64,000 nt of DNA from Calothrix sp. PCC 7507 (GTDB lineage Bacteria > Cyanobacteriota > Cyanobacteriia > Cyanobacteriales > Nostocaceae), in assembly GCF_000316575.1 (NCBI RefSeq), contig NC_019682.1, positions 4,090,001 through 4,154,000 on the forward strand, in the 5' to 3' direction. The notes beneath the pieces are model-generated. The model saw nothing but the letters and a program-made list of their open reading frames with translations. It was not told the DNA's origin and did not search any database. This document shows, in pieces, positions 1 to 8,815 of the stretch. The position numbers were made by a program, and so were the translations under genes. Within the stretch, counting starts at the first letter, position 1. Each line of letters starts with the position of its first letter.

Positions 1-654
1 TAAATCTAGGGAGGCGAGACGTTGGTAGGCTTGATCTATCAAACGTTTGCCTCGGAGGAAACCCGTGTTAGCACCAGGACAAATGTAATGGAGCGTTTCT
101 GGTGTAAAATTAGTTAAGAGGGATCGAAGACTTTTAATTTGTCGTGACCAGTGAAAAGTTTTGGCTGTGCGTAATGGTACCGGTTCACCTTGCTGATTAG
201 GAATTAAGTGGCGGCCAGAAAATAGCACTCCCCCGAAGTCACTATGGTACAGACAAGATGATCCGGGAGAATGACCTGGTGTCCAAATCAGTTGTACTGT
301 TGAGTTAAGCGCGATCGCTTGACCGAAAGTAGTTACATTTAATCCGGGTAATAAATAAGCTTCTTGCTCTTGAATCAGAACCTCGCAGCTTAGGGTTTGT
401 TGGATTTCTGGGGTTTTGCCAATAGCACCGCGATGAGTAAGAAATAACCAACGCACGCCACCATGCGATCGCAAAAAATCCAGATTCGTTTGGTATAGAG
501 CAGGGCAATCTATGAGGATATTGCCTTCGTTTCCTACAATAAAGTAAGATGTTCCTCCTAATGTGTCCCGATTTGGTGGAAAGGCAAAAATATTGTTGAG
601 TACAGCCCGTGGTGGTTTAGCTGTAGGACTTGGCACTTCAGGTAAGGGGCACAT
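1..654 (-). CDS. MBL-fold metallo-hydrolase-like protein, 3' end cut by window edge
   Basis: Reading from the ATG at 654 toward the left edge gives 218 codons without a stop, so the C-terminus lies outside the window. The N-terminal half has the usual MBL strand pattern (an LGGTSYF segment, then VGNEGNILIDCP). A GHSPGSS motif, typical of the third metal-binding region, is followed by LFSGRHL. The first metal motif HxHxDH is replaced by THRGAIG, and the Asp expected in SGD is Arg, so the standard dizinc site looks incomplete. This suggests a non-canonical or inactive hydrolase, or a binding protein. The fold assignment is fairly secure; the substrate is unknown. Confidence 0.75.
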   Translation of the reverse strand, partial: MCPLPEVPSPTAKPPRAVLNNIFAFPPNRDTLGGTSYFIVGNEGNILIDCPALYQTNLDFLRSHGGVRWLFLTHRGAIGKTPEIQQTLSCEVLIQEQEAYLLPGLNVTTFGQAIALNSTVQLIWTPGHSPGSSCLYHSDFGGVLFSGRHLIPNQQGEPVPLRTAKTFHWSRQIKSLRSLLTNFTPETLHYICPGANTGFLRGKRLIDQAYQRLASLDL

Positions 655-841
655 AACAAAAAAACAAAATTGGGGAGTTGTAGACAATATGGTGACAGAA
701 TTTAACATCTCAGGACTTTCGGCTTGAGACTTAACAATCACTGTTAACCATAGGGAAAATTAGAGTTTATGGTCTAGCTTGTAGTAGCTGCTGTGGTGTT
801 GGCACTATGGGCGGGGCGTTTTTTCAAAATTACTGAAGCAC

Positions 842-2359
842 ATGACATTTTGGTTTCTCCTGGTACTGGGATTAGTTACTTATTTAATGGTGCAGCGCAT
901 TGTCGCTCATAACACCCGCACACCAGTCTGGCTGTTGTGGCTGGTTTTAATGACACCAGCACTGGTATGGACGGTGTGGGTAGCAATATATGGAGAGAAA
1001 CAACCTCCGTCACGACCATTGATACTATTAATGTTATGGTTGATAGTCATCTGTCCCCCGTTATTCTGGTTGTTGTTTCGGTTGGGTCGTTACTCATCAA
1101 AGGAGTTTCAGACTGAACTACCAGCCCCAGAATCACCATCAGCCAACCATCCTACCGCAGAACCAGTACCAGTGCATCCCATTGAGCCAACGGAAGAAAC
1201 CCAACTGCGAAATTGTTTTCCTTGGTCTGTATACTACATCCAAAACATTGAGTATAGACCCCAAGCTGTGATTTGTAGGGGTCAGCTGAGGACTACGGCA
1301 AATAATGCGTACCAACAAATTAAGGCAAATATCGAAGCCCAATTTGGCGATCGCTTCTTGCTAATCTTTCAAGAAGGTAACAATAATAAGCCTTTTTTTG
1401 TGCTTGTTCCCAATACTCAAGCAGCTAAACAAGCAAATACAAGCAATCCAGAACAGCTAACTCGTCCAGGATTAGCCCTGCTATTGTTAGTAGCTACTTT
1501 GATCACTACTACCTTGGTGGGAGCGCAAAATGCTGTTGCTACTCTCCCGCCTATATGGAAACTTCCCTCTTTAGCACAAACTATTTTATCTAATCCCGCT
1601 GTCTTGCTGCCAGGATTGCCCTATGCATTAGGGCTAATGACGATTTTGGGTATTCATGAACTAGGTCACTATTTAACAGCTAGGTTCTACAAAATTCGCT
1701 CAACCTTGCCTTACTTTATCCCTATGCCTTTTTTCTTGGGAACCTTTGGTGCATTTATTCAAATGCGTAGTCCTATTCCCAATCGCAAAGCTTTATTTGA
1801 TGTGAGTATCATGGGTCCAATTGCAGGCTTTATCGCTACCTTGCCTGTAATAATTTGGGGCTTGGCTCATTCTGATATAGTTCCCCTAAACGAGAAAACA
1901 GGCTTGTTGAATCCCGAAGCGCTGAATCCAAAATATTCAATTTTATTAGCGCTGCTCTCAAAACTAGCACTAGGAGGCGCATTAACGCCAAAATCTGCTA
2001 TTGACCTACATCCTGTCGCTGTAGCAGGGTTTCTGGGACTAATTGTGACAGCATTAAATTTAATGCCAGTAGGACAACTTGATGGGGGTCACATTGTCCA
2101 TGCAATGTTTGGGCAACGAACTGCTATGGTGATTGGGCAAATTGCGCGCTTGTTGCTGTTATTGCTTTCCCTAATCCAGGCAGAATTTTTCTTGTGGGCA
2201 ATGATCTTATTATTCATCCCGTTGATTGATGAACCGGCGCTGAATGATGTCACGGAATTGGATAACAAACGTGACGTTCTAGGATTGTTGATGATGGCTT
2301 TGTTGCTGATAATTGTACTGCCACTACCGCAGGCGATCGCCAACTGGTTGCAGATTTAA
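842..2359 (+). CDS. site-2 protease family (M50) membrane metalloprotease
   Basis: 505-residue polytopic membrane protein. The zinc motif HELGH is at residues 272-276 and the second metal-ligand motif LDGG is near residue 414, within NLMPVGQLDGGH. These are the two hallmarks of intramembrane site-2 proteases. The N-terminus has two or three hydrophobic segments, then a soluble region of about 110 residues, then the membrane protease core. This layout resembles the cyanobacterial and chloroplast EGY-type S2P group, with no PDZ domain visible. It probably cleaves membrane-anchored regulators within the bilayer; the substrate cannot be inferred. The ATG at 842 is the first start in frame. The gene is convergent with cpcS, and a palindromic repeat lies between them. 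Confidence 0.85.
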   Translation: MTFWFLLVLGLVTYLMVQRIVAHNTRTPVWLLWLVLMTPALVWTVWVAIYGEKQPPSRPLILLMLWLIVICPPLFWLLFRLGRYSSKEFQTELPAPESPSANHPTAEPVPVHPIEPTEETQLRNCFPWSVYYIQNIEYRPQAVICRGQLRTTANNAYQQIKANIEAQFGDRFLLIFQEGNNNKPFFVLVPNTQAAKQANTSNPEQLTRPGLALLLLVATLITTTLVGAQNAVATLPPIWKLPSLAQTILSNPAVLLPGLPYALGLMTILGIHELGHYLTARFYKIRSTLPYFIPMPFFLGTFGAFIQMRSPIPNRKALFDVSIMGPIAGFIATLPVIIWGLAHSDIVPLNEKTGLLNPEALNPKYSILLALLSKLALGGALTPKSAIDLHPVAVAGFLGLIVTALNLMPVGQLDGGHIVHAMFGQRTAMVIGQIARLLLLLLSLIQAEFFLWAMILLFIPLIDEPALNDVTELDNKRDVLGLLMMALLLIIVLPLPQAIANWLQI

Positions 2360-2369
2360 ATCAGTTAAC

Positions 2370-2398
2370 AGTGAACAGTTAACAGTTAACTGTTCACT
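2370..2398. terminator. palindromic heptamer-repeat hairpin between convergent genes
   Basis: AGTGAACAGTTAA and its exact complement are separated by three bases, giving a 13-bp perfect stem. It lies between the ends of the S2P gene and cpcS. It is built from the AGTTAAC/AGTGAAC heptamer variants that recur through the window. Its position suggests a bidirectional terminator, but there is no long T-tract, so this is inference. Confidence 0.5.
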
Positions 2399-2408
2399 AA
2401 TAAATAAA

Positions 2409-2975
2409 CTAACTTGATACGGAATTAGTGGCCTCAGACGGTTTTGCATCTGCTGGACTACCACCCAAGCGAATCTCAGAAGTGAAGGAAGCCATGCTAA
2501 AGCCGCCGAAGCGTTTGAGGACACTAACCCGCATTCGCAAATTAGGACTAGCAAACCATAGACGCTCCTCAGACCACATAGTTTCATACTCTGTAGTGAG
2601 GGTCAAAGCGCCATCTTGATCAATTTTATAGCGTCCGGCAACTGGGGCTTTTTCGGCATAACCCATTTCCCGTAGTAACTTACCTTCATCGGGATTATCT
2701 GCATCAGGTACGGAAACTAACACAGTAGAGCCACTGTGTTTTTCTTCATCCCATTCCATTGTGCCGTTCCAGGTAACTCTGGCCCCAGAACATGTATTGC
2801 TAGGCACAACTTCATACTGTTGACAAAGTTTGATTACTTCTGGATGGTCTGCTGGCAGTGTCTCAATAATGAGTTCTGATTTGCCATCTTCAGATTGCTT
2901 AAAAGCTAAATGGTGACTAGTACGATGAGAAAACCATTTACCAGCACTCAATTGAAAAAATTCTTCAATATTCAT
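2409..2975 (-). CDS. cpcS: phycobiliprotein lyase, CpcS/CpeS family
   Basis: 188-residue soluble protein recognisable as a CpcS/CpeS (lipocalin-fold) chromophore lyase. It opens with [22 protein letters not shown], includes [17 protein letters not shown], and has the conserved late segment [14 protein letters not shown]. This family attaches phycocyanobilin to the beta-84-type cysteine of phycocyanin and allophycocyanin subunits during phycobilisome assembly. The length is typical. The residues after about 175 ([15 protein letters not shown]) look like a disordered tail. It lies 65 bp downstream of a HEAT-repeat gene on the same strand, probably in one transcript, which fits a joint role in phycobilisome metabolism. 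Confidence 0.85.
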   Translation of the reverse strand: MNIEEFFQLSAGKWFSHRTSHHLAFKQSEDGKSELIIETLPADHPEVIKLCQQYEVVPSNTCSGARVTWNGTMEWDEEKHSGSTVLVSVPDADNPDEGKLLREMGYAEKAPVAGRYKIDQDGALTLTTEYETMWSEERLWFASPNLRMRVSVLKRFGGFSMASFTSEIRLGGSPADAKPSEATNSVSS

Positions 2976-3040
2976 GAATAAAATTATCCTGCATCAAAAT
3001 TTTGAAGATCCTACTTATTATTAAAAGCTAGGAAGAGGCG

Positions 3041-3727
3041 TTAATCTTCATTTGGATTATCGATTTCTTGGAGCCTTTGCAGAGAAATCGTCGCTGATTG
3101 GGCGACATTAGGATGATTGTCTTTTTCTAGATATTTTAAAGCCGAGACACTTTTGCGAGTGGGGAGATTGCCTAATGCTTCTGCCAGACGCTGCCGTACT
3201 AACCAATCATCTGATTGGGCAAAGCGGAGGATACTATCTACAGACTCAATATCTTGAATTTCTCCCAAGGCAGCGATCGCTGCTTGGTGTAGTATGGGTT
3301 CGTTGCTATCCAGTGCTTGAATCAGAATGGCACGGGCCCGAGGGTCTTTAATATTACCCAAAGCTACTGCCACACTAAAGCGGACTAACCAATCGGTATC
3401 TTCATAAAACGCTCGTGACAGCACCTCAAAGGCTCTAGCATCACCCAAATATCCCAAAGCACCGGCAGCATCAGCACGTATACCATAATCTGGGTCATTT
3501 TCCAGAATTTTTACCAAAATTGAATAACATTCTGGTGTGGGTTTAATTCCCAAAGCAAATATAGCCATTGATCGCAGCTGGAGAGATTCGTCATCCAAAA
3601 CCTTTTTAATCAAAGGGACTGCATCTTCAGGCGCAACATCACGCAGATTAGCCAAGGCTACCATGCGATCGCGTAAGTTAGGACTTTCTAGCTGAACAGA
3701 GATTTCCTCTAAACTTAGAGTCGTCAT
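3041..3727 (-). CDS. HEAT-repeat protein, NblB/CpcE-type
   Basis: 228 residues made almost entirely of alpha-helical HEAT/PBS-lyase repeats, with recurring motifs such as RSMAIFALG, RADAAGALGYLG, RFSVAVALGNI, HQAAIAALGEI and RQRLAEALGNL. The length and repeat layout match cyanobacterial NblB, the phycobilisome-degradation factor, and its relatives CpcE/CpcF/PecE. The gene lies directly upstream of cpcS on the same strand, which supports a phycobiliprotein-related role. NblB versus another HEAT scaffold cannot be settled from sequence alone, so no symbol is given. The start ATG at 3727 gives the compact N-terminus MTTLSLEEISVQL. Confidence 0.75.
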   Translation of the reverse strand: MTTLSLEEISVQLESPNLRDRMVALANLRDVAPEDAVPLIKKVLDDESLQLRSMAIFALGIKPTPECYSILVKILENDPDYGIRADAAGALGYLGDARAFEVLSRAFYEDTDWLVRFSVAVALGNIKDPRARAILIQALDSNEPILHQAAIAALGEIQDIESVDSILRFAQSDDWLVRQRLAEALGNLPTRKSVSALKYLEKDNHPNVAQSATISLQRLQEIDNPNED

Positions 3728-4060
3728 TTAGTCTCATACACTTTCTTTACTTATCTTTACTTTACAGAATTCCTTGCCACAAAGCCCACTGCGGACTTGA
3801 TTTATGGGTTTCCACTGAGGAGTCAGCAGTAGATGAAATGAAGTTCAACCCAAATTGTGTGTTTCTACATTCTTTTGGGAATCATAAATCTCAGGAAGCT
3901 GTGTATAGCATTTCTTTCTTGAATGAAATACAAAATTTTTGGTTTAAGACAAAAGGCTGCAGTCTGTTTGTTTTGCCAAAATGTATGCCACTCAATCAAC
4001 AGGCGCTATAAACAACAAAGAATTGCTTCCTCAACCATTACGAACTTTTAAAGGATAATT
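3728..4060. other. intergenic gap between divergent genes
   Basis: 333 bp separating the HEAT-repeat gene (leftward) from the TerB-like gene (rightward), so it must hold both promoters. No repeat, tRNA or convincing ORF was seen. A weak ribosome-binding site (AAAGGAT) sits just before the ATG at 4061. Confidence 0.4.
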
Positions 4061-4537
4061 ATGCCTAAACGTCAGTTTCGCAGCAGCAGCAGCAGAAATT
4101 CAGTAGCACTAGAGCCAGAAGTAGCGATCGCAGTCATTGGCATCTTTTCCGCAGCTGGTGACGGAGAGATCACTAGAGCAGAAGAATACGCTTTGAGTGA
4201 GATGCTAGGAGGGATTTCCCAGTTTGAAGATTTCTCCGAGGATGACTACCAAGAATTGACAGATAAAGTCTGTAGCTTGTTAGAGGAAGAGGATGCTGAT
4301 GAGGTTTTGAGTCAAGCGATCGCATCCTTACCAGATAAAGAATATCGAGAAGCTGCATACGTCACTGCTATCTTGGTCGTAGGCATTGACGGTGAAGTAC
4401 CTGAAAGTGAACAGGATTATATTTCTGAACTTCAAGAAGCCTTAAAGATTTCCGACAAGCGCGCACAAACACTCATAGACGAAGTCTTTGGAGAAGACGA
4501 AGACGAGGATGAGGACGAAGGCGAGGACGAAGAGTAA
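4061..4537 (+). CDS. TerB-like acidic protein
   Basis: 158 residues. After a basic, Ser-rich N-terminus (MPKRQFRSSSSR) there is one all-helical TerB-like domain, about residues 18-145. It contains paired segments such as AVIGIFSAAGDGEITRAEE and ILVVGIDGEVPESEQ. These acidic loops resemble the metal-binding loops of TerB/DjlA-type proteins. The C-terminus is a run of alternating Glu and Asp. The family is linked to stress or metal responses in other bacteria; here the function is unknown. The stop codon falls within a dispersed repeat that begins at 4535. Confidence 0.7.
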   Translation: MPKRQFRSSSSRNSVALEPEVAIAVIGIFSAAGDGEITRAEEYALSEMLGGISQFEDFSEDDYQELTDKVCSLLEEEDADEVLSQAIASLPDKEYREAAYVTAILVVGIDGEVPESEQDYISELQEALKISDKRAQTLIDEVFGEDEDEDEDEGEDEE

Positions 4538-4650
4538 TATCAATTTACAAAAAGAATGCGACAGATACATTTGTAGGAGCGGGGTTTTCACGCCCCAGCC
4601 TTTACAAAAATCCATCGCAAACTTGTAGGGGCGGGGTTTTCCCGCCCTCA
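4535..4650. repeat. MITE-like repeat end plus two GGGGTTTTC palindromes
   Basis: The segment from 4535 (TAATATCAATTTAC then AAAAGAATGCGACAGAT) matches the left end of the element at 26204, where TAATACCAATTTAA is followed by AAAAGAATGCAACAGAT. Two copies of a short palindrome follow (GTAGGAGCGGGGTTTTC at 4573 and GTAGGGGCGGGGTTTTC at 4625). The same palindrome hosts the insertion at 25980. No matching right end was found here, so the element looks truncated. Confidence 0.6.
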
Positions 4651-4719
4651 GGGGTTTTCTTATATTTAATCGCAGTCAAAAGCGCTATATCATCATCAAG
4701 TAGTTTTCAGAAATATTTG

Positions 4720-6186
4720 ATGACCAAAAAAATTAGTATTGCTTTGATGCTATTGTTCCTCGGCATCCATATTGGTGTTACCCAACAAGTATCTTCAGCA
4801 CAAACACCAACACCAGTTGCACCAAAAACTACAAAGTCAATTTGCCCCACTCAACTTAGAGCATCTGTAGATGCTGTCATTAATCGTCCCCTCCTCAGTC
4901 GGGCGCGTTGGGGAATTTTAGTAGAAACCCTCACAAGTAGGCAAAGTCTTTATAGTCGGGATGCTCAAAAATACTTTACTCCCGCTTCTAATGCCAAGCT
5001 GCTGACAACAGCCGCCGCCTTACAACATCTGGGGGCAAATTTTCGCATTCGCACATCTATTTATCAAGATGCTCAAGGTATTTTGCGTGTTGTTGGTAGG
5101 GGAGATCCTAGCTTAAGTGATACTCAGTTGCGAACATTAGCAAAGCAGTTGCAACAGAAAGGCATTACCCAAATTAAACAGCTAATTGCCGATGATAGTT
5201 ATATTCAAGGGGAGATTGTTAACCCTACTTGGGAATGGGAAGATGTACAGTCAGACTATGGCGCACCAATTAGCAGCTTTATTCTGAATGAAAATGCTTT
5301 TAGTTTAAAGCTGTCACCGCAAGCTGTCGGCAAACCTCTACAAATTTCCTGGACTGATATCAACGAAGCAAAACAGTGGCGGATAGTTAATCAATCAATA
5401 ACAATTGAGAAAAACCAACCAAGCTACATCGGTGTTAGCCGCGACTTATCAGGAACAGTATTGCAAATTAAAGGAAACTTAGCGGCGAATACTGAACCGT
5501 ATTTAGTAACTTTACCTGTAGTTGATCCTAATTATTACTTTTTGCGCCGCTTCCGTACCATTTTGGCAACCGAAAAAATTATTTTAGGACAAACCTTTGT
5601 CGGAACTGGTAATAATAATCAACAGGAAATAGCATTTGTAGAATCACCTCTGTTATCTAAATTATTAGCAGAGACAAATGCCAATAGCAATAATCTTTAT
5701 GCTGAGGCCTTATTGAGAGCATTAGCTGTTAATCAACCCAAAGTAAAAAACAAGAATACAGATGATATTGGGTTAGAAGTTCTCAAAGCAAGTTTAACTA
5801 AATTGGGAGTCGATCCGGCAAATTATGTTTTGGTAGATGGTTCGGGATTATCACGCCGTAATTTGGTAGCTCCAGAAGCTTTAGTACAAACTTTGCGAGG
5901 CATAGCGAAAACACCAGTTGCATCGGTGTATCGTGCATCTTTACCCGTTGCTGGTAAAAATGGTACCCTCAAAGACCGTTTTCAAGGTACTTCTGCTGAG
6001 GGTATTGTGCAAGCTAAAACAGGCACTTTAACAGGTGCTGTTTCCCTCTCTGGATATGTAAATGGACTGAATTATGAGCCTTTAGTTTTCAGTATTATGG
6101 TGAATCAAAACGAACAGCCTGCATCAGTTGTGCGACAAGCAATTGATGAAATTGTTGTGTTATTAACGCAGTTGCAGCGTTGTTAA
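4720..6186 (+). CDS. dacB: D-alanyl-D-alanine carboxypeptidase/endopeptidase, PBP4 type (S13)
   Basis: Low-molecular-mass class C penicillin-binding protein of 488 residues from the ATG at 4720; a TTG directly upstream is less likely. A signal peptide covers about residues 1-30 (hydrophobic MLLFLGIHIGV, then an Ala-containing cleavage region). All three catalytic motifs are visible: SNAK at residues 90-93, SNN from residue 323, and KTG from residue 433. The wide spacing between SxxK and SxN is typical of PBP4, which has extra inserted domains. The enzyme trims or cleaves peptidoglycan cross-bridges in the periplasm. It is followed by a clear hairpin terminator. Confidence 0.9.
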   Translation: MTKKISIALMLLFLGIHIGVTQQVSSAQTPTPVAPKTTKSICPTQLRASVDAVINRPLLSRARWGILVETLTSRQSLYSRDAQKYFTPASNAKLLTTAAALQHLGANFRIRTSIYQDAQGILRVVGRGDPSLSDTQLRTLAKQLQQKGITQIKQLIADDSYIQGEIVNPTWEWEDVQSDYGAPISSFILNENAFSLKLSPQAVGKPLQISWTDINEAKQWRIVNQSITIEKNQPSYIGVSRDLSGTVLQIKGNLAANTEPYLVTLPVVDPNYYFLRRFRTILATEKIILGQTFVGTGNNNQQEIAFVESPLLSKLLAETNANSNNLYAEALLRALAVNQPKVKNKNTDDIGLEVLKASLTKLGVDPANYVLVDGSGLSRRNLVAPEALVQTLRGIAKTPVASVYRASLPVAGKNGTLKDRFQGTSAEGIVQAKTGTLTGAVSLSGYVNGLNYEPLVFSIMVNQNEQPASVVRQAIDEIVVLLTQLQRC

Positions 6187-6290
6187 TTTAATGTCTGATG
6201 ACGGTTGACTGATAACTGATAACTGATTTTCCGGATGGGATGAAAATTGATAGGGATAAATAAGTGGTAGATGCACTTTAATTAAATTTC

Positions 6291-6325
6291 AGCCTTCAGC
6301 CTATGGTTGAGGGCTTTTATTATTT
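6291..6325 (+). terminator. rho-independent terminator after dacB
   Basis: AGCCTTCA pairs with TGAGGGCT (one G-T pair) around a 9-base loop, followed by TTTTATTATTT. It lies 105 bp past the dacB stop and overlaps the last codons of the convergent ExoD gene. Confidence 0.65.
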
Positions 6326-6952
6326 AAATATAGATGGTAACAAACTAGGAGCTAACCACAGTGCATAACCAATAAACCCAAATAGGAATGTAATCAATAC
6401 AGTGATGACGTAACTAATACACATCAATAAACCATCAGATTCGATCGTAGCTACGGCTAATAGTAAAATACCTACGGTGGGGATGGGATTAGTTAGCGGA
6501 ATTGGTGAAATCAGTAATAGTGTTAACCAAGAGATACAAAGACCATTTAATCGCCAAGTCCAAGAATTTTCTGCGATTTTTGCCAAGCGGGGACGGGCGA
6601 TTTTTTCGACAATTCTGGTGACTCGGCGGAGATTTTGTAAAAGGATGTTGGCAAAACGACGAGGAAATTTGTAATTGGCAATTTTTTTTGGTAGCCAAGG
6701 CGATCGCCTTCCCAAAACCATCTGCAATGATAATAGTAAACAAGCACCACCAAAAGGCCCAGTAAATCCAGGTGGCATGGGAAACAAAAATGGTAAAACT
6801 AATAATGCTATAACCAAGCTAAAACCCCGTTCAGAGGTTTCTGCCAGAATATCTCCTAGAGTTAATGGCTGTTCAGCTAGGCGTTGCAATAATGACTTAA
6901 TATCTTGAGAAAATCTTAAATGCATTTGTCTTGAGTGAATGCGATTTCCCAC
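6320..6952 (-). CDS. exopolysaccharide synthesis protein, ExoD family
   Basis: 210-residue membrane protein of the ExoD family. The N-terminal cytoplasmic segment (about 1-40, QPLTLGDILAETSERGFS) leads into hydrophobic segments with the family-typical LLVLPFLFPMPPGFTGPFG stretch. A basic loop (KFPRRFANILLQNLRRVTR) and three more hydrophobic segments follow. Rhizobial ExoD affects exopolysaccharide production and alkaline tolerance, but the molecular activity is unknown. The start ATG at 6952 is chosen for its polar N-terminus; a second Met at residue 10 is possible. Confidence 0.8.
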   Translation of the reverse strand: MGNRIHSRQMHLRFSQDIKSLLQRLAEQPLTLGDILAETSERGFSLVIALLVLPFLFPMPPGFTGPFGGACLLLSLQMVLGRRSPWLPKKIANYKFPRRFANILLQNLRRVTRIVEKIARPRLAKIAENSWTWRLNGLCISWLTLLLISPIPLTNPIPTVGILLLAVATIESDGLLMCISYVITVLITFLFGFIGYALWLAPSLLPSIFK

Positions 6953-7109
6953 AATACCCAGCTAGGTTTAAGTAGATCAGCATGAATATACATACAATAG
7001 GATTGCCAAAAATTCCCTAAAAAATCAAGTTTCTATGGGCGTAGAAATAGCTTAACTTACCTTTGTCTATTTTTTATGTATTGCTGGTTGTAAATATCAC
7101 ATTCCTCGT

Positions 7110-8000
7110 TTAGGAATTTGCAGATGGCGGTACTAAAACAGCTACAGCTTTAGGAACAACACGGAACTTGGCGGGGGTATAGGTTGTGATTTCACCATCA
7201 GTATTGATAGGACGAGGTTTACGGGTATACACCTCAAATTCTTTCCCATGAAGGTTGCGAACTCTCTGTGAATGTATATGTCGCCCATGTTGCATCCCTG
7301 GTAGCAAAGGTATAATTTGCCACCAATGCTCGATTTCCAAACTGTAGAGATCCAGCCTCTGGTCATCTATTGTGGCATCAGGAGCCACTGCCATGCCACC
7401 GCCATAATACCGACCATTGCCTACGGCAATTTGTACCGTATGTGCGCGAACCGATTCGCCATTGAACCGAATTTCTACACCAAAAGGTCTAGCTTCCAAA
7501 ATCACTTGCAATGCGGTGGCGATATACGCAAATATTCCCCAACGACGCTTGACTTCTTTGGTGAGTCGCTGGGTAATTTTCACACTCAGTCCCATACTGG
7601 CAACGTTGAAAAAGTGCTTGCCGTTCACCCATCCTAAATCAATGCGTCGCTGTTCGCCTTGGGCAATAATTTTGCAGGCTTCGGGTAGGGAGTTGGGAAT
7701 TCCTAACGTTCTTGCTAAATCGTTGGCGGTTCCTAAAGGTAATATCCCTAAAGGCAGCTGGGTATCTACTAAAGCATCTACTGCGGCATTGAGGGTACCA
7801 TCTCCACCACCAATGATCACCAAATCAACTTGATGTTGGTAATTCAAGATAGTTTCAGCAAGGTGATCGGGATTGTTGACAGATTCCTCGATTAAATCCA
7901 AATCAAGTTTCTCTAAATAATGCATCGCTTCCAAGAGACGCTTTTGTCCTTGTCGAGCGTGGCGATTTATTAACAGCAGTGCGCGGGCACACATGGGCAT
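7110..8000 (-). CDS. diacylglycerol/lipid kinase, YegS/BmrU family
   Basis: 296 residues with the diacylglycerol-kinase catalytic fold. The N-terminus is ALLLINRHARQG, the nucleotide-binding motif is IIGGGDGTLNAAVDAL, and PLGILPLGTANDLARTLG follows. The C-terminal half carries the second domain (VGNGRYYGGGMAVAP and DGE near the end). Such enzymes phosphorylate diacylglycerol or related lipids at the membrane using ATP. A second in-frame ATG two codons in is an equally possible start. It stands alone on the minus strand, downstream of the repeat-rich gap. Confidence 0.85.
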   Translation of the reverse strand: MPMCARALLLINRHARQGQKRLLEAMHYLEKLDLDLIEESVNNPDHLAETILNYQHQVDLVIIGGGDGTLNAAVDALVDTQLPLGILPLGTANDLARTLGIPNSLPEACKIIAQGEQRRIDLGWVNGKHFFNVASMGLSVKITQRLTKEVKRRWGIFAYIATALQVILEARPFGVEIRFNGESVRAHTVQIAVGNGRYYGGGMAVAPDATIDDQRLDLYSLEIEHWWQIIPLLPGMQHGRHIHSQRVRNLHGKEFEVYTRKPRPINTDGEITTYTPAKFRVVPKAVAVLVPPSANS

Positions 8001-8158
8001 TACCTCTTATAGTTCAAATGTCGAATCGTCTTCAGAATCTAGCTATAGTAGGCAATAGACTTAAAAGTTGGTTATTGTAGGTATTTTATGATCCGTTTAT
8101 CGCCTAATCTACCTAACAACTCCTATACTTAGAATTTTGCAAAAATCAAATTGGATCA

Positions 8159-8288
8159 CTATAGCAATCTTATTTGATTTCTGAAAAAATCTCCGTATCT
8201 GTAGGGTGGGCAATGCCCACCATATCCGGGTTTTGGTGGGCATTGCCCACCCTACGTATATTTCAAAAATCAAATAGTAGTCCTATAT
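8159..8288. mobile_element. MITE-like palindromic element (family C)
   Basis: The ends are imperfect inverted repeats: left CTATAGCAATCTTATTTGAT, right ATCAAATAGTAGTCCTATA. The centre holds two inverted copies of a GTAGGGTGGGCAATGCCCACC palindrome. There is no coding capacity. Related copies are at 8392-8450 (right half only), 45308-45324 (core only) and around 60659 (interrupted by other elements). Confidence 0.65.
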
Positions 8289-8345
8289 ATTCATGCTGAT
8301 ATTATAGTTCTAATCAAAAATAATGTTTTTACTGGGCATAAATCT

Positions 8346-8496
8346 ATCTGTAGATACTATCGGTATTGATATTACTCATAATTATAAGTATCTGTAGGGT
8401 GAGCATTGCCCACCCTACGTATTATTTCAAAAATCAAATAGGAATCCTATATCTGTAGATAATATCAGTATTGATCTTAACCATAATTATAAGTAT
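8346..8496. repeat. 46-bp direct repeat flanking a half family-C element
   Basis: Positions 8346-8391 and 8451-8496 are near-identical 46-mers; both begin ATCTGTAGATA and end ATAATTATAAGTAT. They flank a 59-bp segment equal to the right half of the family-C element. This looks like a local duplication tied to insertion or excision. Confidence 0.7.
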
Positions 8497-8815
8497 TTAA
8501 GTTTTGCTTGGTGAAACTGCAACTTGTTATATGTCAACTACTTCTGTGGCAGATATAAAATTGTCTACGCTGTGCAAAGCGATATTTTTGATTACTTCCT
8601 CTGTTATACCAATTTCAATAATTTTTACGACAAGTTAACAGTCCGTCAGGGTGAAAAAGCATCATTTTAGGATCAGAATGAATATATTGTTACCAGTCCA
8701 TAAACAATACGTTTTGATTGTAATAGTAATCTTATTGTATCTTGTGTAAAGTGCAGAACCACTTACTTAATTAACACACCGCTTTTCAGCTAAGTTCCGT
8801 AATTAAATCACTATG

